Assembly: GCA_016783285.1 (NCBI GenBank)
Contig: JADHWW010000103.1
Location: 16,889 to 80,888, forward strand
Direction of reading: 5' to 3'
DNA from: Anaerolineae bacterium
GTDB taxonomy: Bacteria > Chloroflexota > Anaerolineae > B4-G1
Length of the DNA stretch: 64,000 bases
The translations under genes and the position numbers were made by a program. This document shows, piece by piece, positions 61,450-64,000 of the stretch (position 1 is the stretch's first letter; each line of letters starts with the position of its first letter). The notes under the pieces were generated by a model. It was not told the DNA's origin. It saw nothing but the letters and a program-made list of their open reading frames with translations, and ran no database searches.

Positions 61450-62478
61450 CTATCCACCTAACTTACCCCGCTGCTCGTCCAGCGTCCGATCCAGGTCCGA
61501 CTTGCCCAGGCCACCGCGCCACATGAACCACAGCCCAGCGAAGGTTTCCGTGCACCACAGCACAGCGTGCAGCAACGTCTGATAACTGATGGCCGTGTTA
61601 CCGGCGACGCCGACGCGGGTTAGTACCAAGATGGCAGGAGCGTCGAAGGTGCCCAGGTTGCCTGGCCCTGAGGGCAGCGCCGTTACCAGGTTGGCTGCGC
61701 TGCTCATCAACAGGAGGTGGTGCAGGTCAACACCGAAGCCGAACGAGTTCATTAGCAGCCGGTAACTGAACGTCTCGGCCGTCCATACGGTAATAGAAAA
61801 GATCAGAACCAGGGTCAGCGTCAGGACGGATTTGACGGAGGCGAAACCACGGATGAAGCGCCCGGTGACGTCACGCAGTCTTGGGCGAAAGCGCTGAGGG
61901 GCGAGGCGGGCGATTAGCCACTCCGCCAGGCGCTGAATAGGGACAGGCCACAACACGACCGCATAGATCAGCGCCAGCGCAGCGCCGAAAACCGCCCCTG
62001 CCGCCCACACAACGTAGCGGAGGTAGTCGGGGATGCCTCCGATGAGGGCCGCCAGGATGAGGAATAGAATCATCGTCAGCCCGTCGAAGACACGTTCGAC
62101 CAGGATGGAGGCCAGCCCGGCGACAGCGGAAATTTCGTTGCGCTGTCGCAGCAGCAGCGCGCGCACGATCTCGCCAGCGCGAAAGGGGTAGATGTTGTTC
62201 GCCCCCCGGCCCATCGCCATCGTCGGCAGAAGTTCTCGCAAGAGGATGTGACGCTCGGAGGAGAGAAGTGCCTGCCAACGCATGGTACGGACCACCAGCG
62301 CGAAGAGGTATAGCACCACCGCGGGCGCAATCCAGAGATAGCGAGCCTGTCTGAAGGTCCGCCAGACCTCCACAGGCTGCAGGTTCTGGATAGCGACGTA
62401 CAGGCACACGCCGCTCACCACCAGGCCGACGACGACTCTCCAGTTGAGGCGACGCACCCGGTCTGTTCTGGTTCTCAC
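61450..62478 (-). CDS. Flippase-like (LPG synthase TM/DUF-type) membrane protein
   Basis: 342 residues from a GTG overlapping the rlmB stop (62475-62478). Eight or so membrane helices; MGRGANNIYPFRAGEIVRAL and later SAANLVTALPSGPGNLGTFD are the two conserved loops of the lysylphosphatidylglycerol synthase transmembrane family (AglD/MprF-like, without the synthase domain). Such proteins move or modify lipid-linked molecules. Substrate unknown. Confidence 0.85.
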   Translation of the reverse strand: MRTRTDRVRRLNWRVVVGLVVSGVCLYVAIQNLQPVEVWRTFRQARYLWIAPAVVLYLFALVVRTMRWQALLSSERHILLRELLPTMAMGRGANNIYPFRAGEIVRALLLRQRNEISAVAGLASILVERVFDGLTMILFLILAALIGGIPDYLRYVVWAAGAVFGAALALIYAVVLWPVPIQRLAEWLIARLAPQRFRPRLRDVTGRFIRGFASVKSVLTLTLVLIFSITVWTAETFSYRLLMNSFGFGVDLHHLLLMSSAANLVTALPSGPGNLGTFDAPAILVLTRVGVAGNTAISYQTLLHAVLWCTETFAGLWFMWRGGLGKSDLDRTLDEQRGKLGG

Positions 62479-63221
62479 CCGCTTACCTGTCGCTGCCGCA
62501 GCGCCTCGTAGAGCACCACCGACCCCGCCACGGCTGCATTGAGCGAGGTCACCTGGCCAAACATGGGCAGCCGCAGTAGAAAGTCACAGCGCTCCCGTAC
62601 CAGTCGCCGCAGCCCCTCTCCCTCACTGCCCACCACCACCGCCAGCGGGCCGTTCAGGTCAGCCTCGTGGTAAGGTTGCGCACCGTGCAGCGCTTCCAAA
62701 CCAGCCACCCACACGTCGTGCGCCTTGAGCATGCCGATGGCGTCCACCAGATTGGTCACCTGCGCCACCAGCAGATGCTCCACCGCACCCACCGAGGTGT
62801 GGACCACCGCTGGCGTGATGCCCACCGCCCGCCGCCGCTGAATCACCACCCCGTGTACGCCCACGGCCTCGGCCGTGCGCAGCAAACTCCCCACGTTCTG
62901 GGGGTCCTGCAGTAGATCGAGCAGCAGGAGGAAGACCGCTTCGCCACACGCTTTAGCCGCTGCCAGGATGTCGTCCAGCGAACTGTAGGGATACTCGCTC
63001 GTCTCCAACACCACGCCTTGGTGATGAACGTTGCCAAGACGGTCCAGATTACGCCGTTCGGTGCGATCCACCGGCACCCCGGTCTGCTCGGCCAGGAAAA
63101 CGATCTGGCCGACGGCGTCCGTTTGCCGGACACCCTCAGCCAGCACTAGTTTGTAGAACTCACGCCGTCCGGCCCGCAGCGATTCGTAGACAACATTCCG
63201 GCCGTAGAGGATTTCCCTCAT
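62475..63221 (-). CDS. rlmB: TrmH-family 23S rRNA 2'-O-methyltransferase RlmB
   Basis: 248 residues from the ATG that overlaps the cysS stop by 4 bp (63218-63221). Substrate-binding part MREILYGRNVVYESLRAGR, then the SPOUT knot: LLDLLQDPQNVGSLLRTAEA, VVVGSEGEGLRRLV and LPMFGQVTSLNAAVAGSVVL. It methylates a ribose in 23S rRNA. The cysS-rlmB order is common in bacteria. Confidence 0.92.
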   Translation of the reverse strand: MREILYGRNVVYESLRAGRREFYKLVLAEGVRQTDAVGQIVFLAEQTGVPVDRTERRNLDRLGNVHHQGVVLETSEYPYSSLDDILAAAKACGEAVFLLLLDLLQDPQNVGSLLRTAEAVGVHGVVIQRRRAVGITPAVVHTSVGAVEHLLVAQVTNLVDAIGMLKAHDVWVAGLEALHGAQPYHEADLNGPLAVVVGSEGEGLRRLVRERCDFLLRLPMFGQVTSLNAAVAGSVVLYEALRQRQVSG

Positions 63222-64000
63222 CCTCCCCTGTACTCCACCTGCCACGCCGGCCCCTCGGGCCGATCCTCCACCACGACCCCAAGTTCCTCCAGTTGACGGC
63301 GCAGCACGTCTGCTTGTTCCCAGTTTTTGGCCTCGCGATATCGTTCACGGAGGCCCAGAATGATGTCCATCAGCCCCTCAACCAACTCGCCGCCGATCTC
63401 TTGGGCCAGATCATCGGGGATAATGCCCAGCACCTGACCGCCTAACTCACGATAGAGGCCCTCTATCGCCGCCAGCGTACCCAGGCTCACAGGCTGCCCC
63501 GAAGCCAGCAGCGTGTTCACCTCCTTGCTGAAGTCAAAGAGGGAGGCGATGGCCCTGGGTGTGTTGAAATCATCGTCCATCGCCTCTATGAATGCATCGC
63601 GATGAGCATCGAGGTCAGTGATGTAAGAAAGGTCCGCCGTGCCAGCCGGGATTAACTGCTCCATCCGAGCTCGCAGCGTGCGCACGGTGTTATGCAACCG
63701 CTCGACTCCGCGCTCGGCGGCCAGTATCGCCTCGCGGCTGAAATCTACTGGTCCACGGTAGTGGCTTGAGAGGATGAAGGCGCGGATCGCCTCCGGGCTG
63801 TAGAGTTGGAGCGCCTCCTTGACAGTGAGAGAGTTGCCCAGACTCTTGCTCATCTTGACCCCGTTGACAGTCAGAGAGCCGGCAAGAATCCAGTAACGGA
63901 CGAATGGTTTGCCAGTAGCAGCCTCCGCCTGGGCTATTTCACATTCGTTGTGCGGGAAGATATTCTCCAGCCCACCGCCGTGGACGTCGAACGTCTCACC
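63218..64000 (-). CDS. cysS: Cysteinyl-tRNA synthetase, C-terminal part
   Basis: About 260 residues to the right edge. FDVHGGGLENIFPHNECEIAQ (zinc-site His region), VNGVKMSKSLGNSLTVKEA (KMSKS loop that closes over ATP), then the DALR helical region (FIEAMDDDFNTPRAIASLF) and the C-terminal stop. It charges tRNA-Cys. The N-terminal catalytic half lies outside the window. In most bacteria the text is FPHHENEIAQ; here NECEIAQ is a slight variant. Confidence 0.93.
   Translation of the reverse strand, partial: GETFDVHGGGLENIFPHNECEIAQAEAATGKPFVRYWILAGSLTVNGVKMSKSLGNSLTVKEALQLYSPEAIRAFILSSHYRGPVDFSREAILAAERGVERLHNTVRTLRARMEQLIPAGTADLSYITDLDAHRDAFIEAMDDDFNTPRAIASLFDFSKEVNTLLASGQPVSLGTLAAIEGLYRELGGQVLGIIPDDLAQEIGGELVEGLMDIILGLRERYREAKNWEQADVLRRQLEELGVVVEDRPEGPAWQVEYRGG

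Overview
The window looks like a chromosomal segment of a GC-rich bacterium, most likely a member of the Chloroflexota (Anaerolineae-like). The basis is general: arrays of giant GT-C (glycosyltransferase 39-like) membrane proteins, Thr/Pro-rich lipoproteins, many short palindromic and heptanucleotide repeats, and a scatter of toxin-antitoxin genes. No rRNA or tRNA gene was seen, so the placement is an inference.

Layout. 1-18.2 kb (minus strand): a YfhO-like membrane protein running off the left edge, seven large GT39-like membrane glycosyltransferases and one secreted multidomain protein, in chains of overlapping genes. 18.3-21.0 kb (plus): a solute-binding-type lipoprotein and a glycerate 2-kinase. 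21.0-26.0 kb (minus): a small cluster (HEAT repeat protein, DUF123 GIY-YIG protein, small membrane protein, Trm112-like protein), then the coenzyme A genes coaX and coaBC with a TPR lipoprotein. 26.1-29.7 kb (minus): an EamA transporter remnant, a LysM/CAP lipoprotein and a membrane-anchored glycosidase. 29.9-37.1 kb (plus): a 1230-residue protein joining an RNA-polymerase-alpha-CTD-like domain to extracellular glycosidase modules, an orphan antitoxin, a small membrane protein and two more membrane-anchored clan GH-A glycosidases. 37.1-40.8 kb (plus): rtcA, rnz and an ABC exporter. 41.1-43.3 kb (minus): a DinG helicase.

43.4-54.05 kb (minus) is a degraded defence-type island between dinG and sbcCD. 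It holds an internally deleted DUF1156 methylase and a tightly overlapping operon of a DNA methyltransferase, a cytosolic protein with two GHKL ATPase domains and a histidine-kinase H-box, and a receiver-like partner carrying a one-base frameshift. Next comes a run of toxin-antitoxin-type modules, each separated from the next by a duplicated 3' end of a DUF3883 gene. A similar arrangement is seen at 33.6-34.0 kb, where an antitoxin gene is bracketed by two copies of the 3' end plus promoter of the neighbouring glycosidase gene. This suggests an unrecognised way in which such modules enter genomes.

54.2-64 kb (minus): sbcC, sbcD, a CinA-like protein whose amidase motif is lost, an FAD oxidoreductase, a hypothetical protein, a flippase-like membrane protein, rlmB and the 3' part of cysS.

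The second strong theme is invasion of genes by short repeats. Seven copies of a ~32-bp palindrome and many heptanucleotide arrays lie in the window. Several are inside open frames of membrane proteins and enzymes without breaking them, and some supply start or stop codons.
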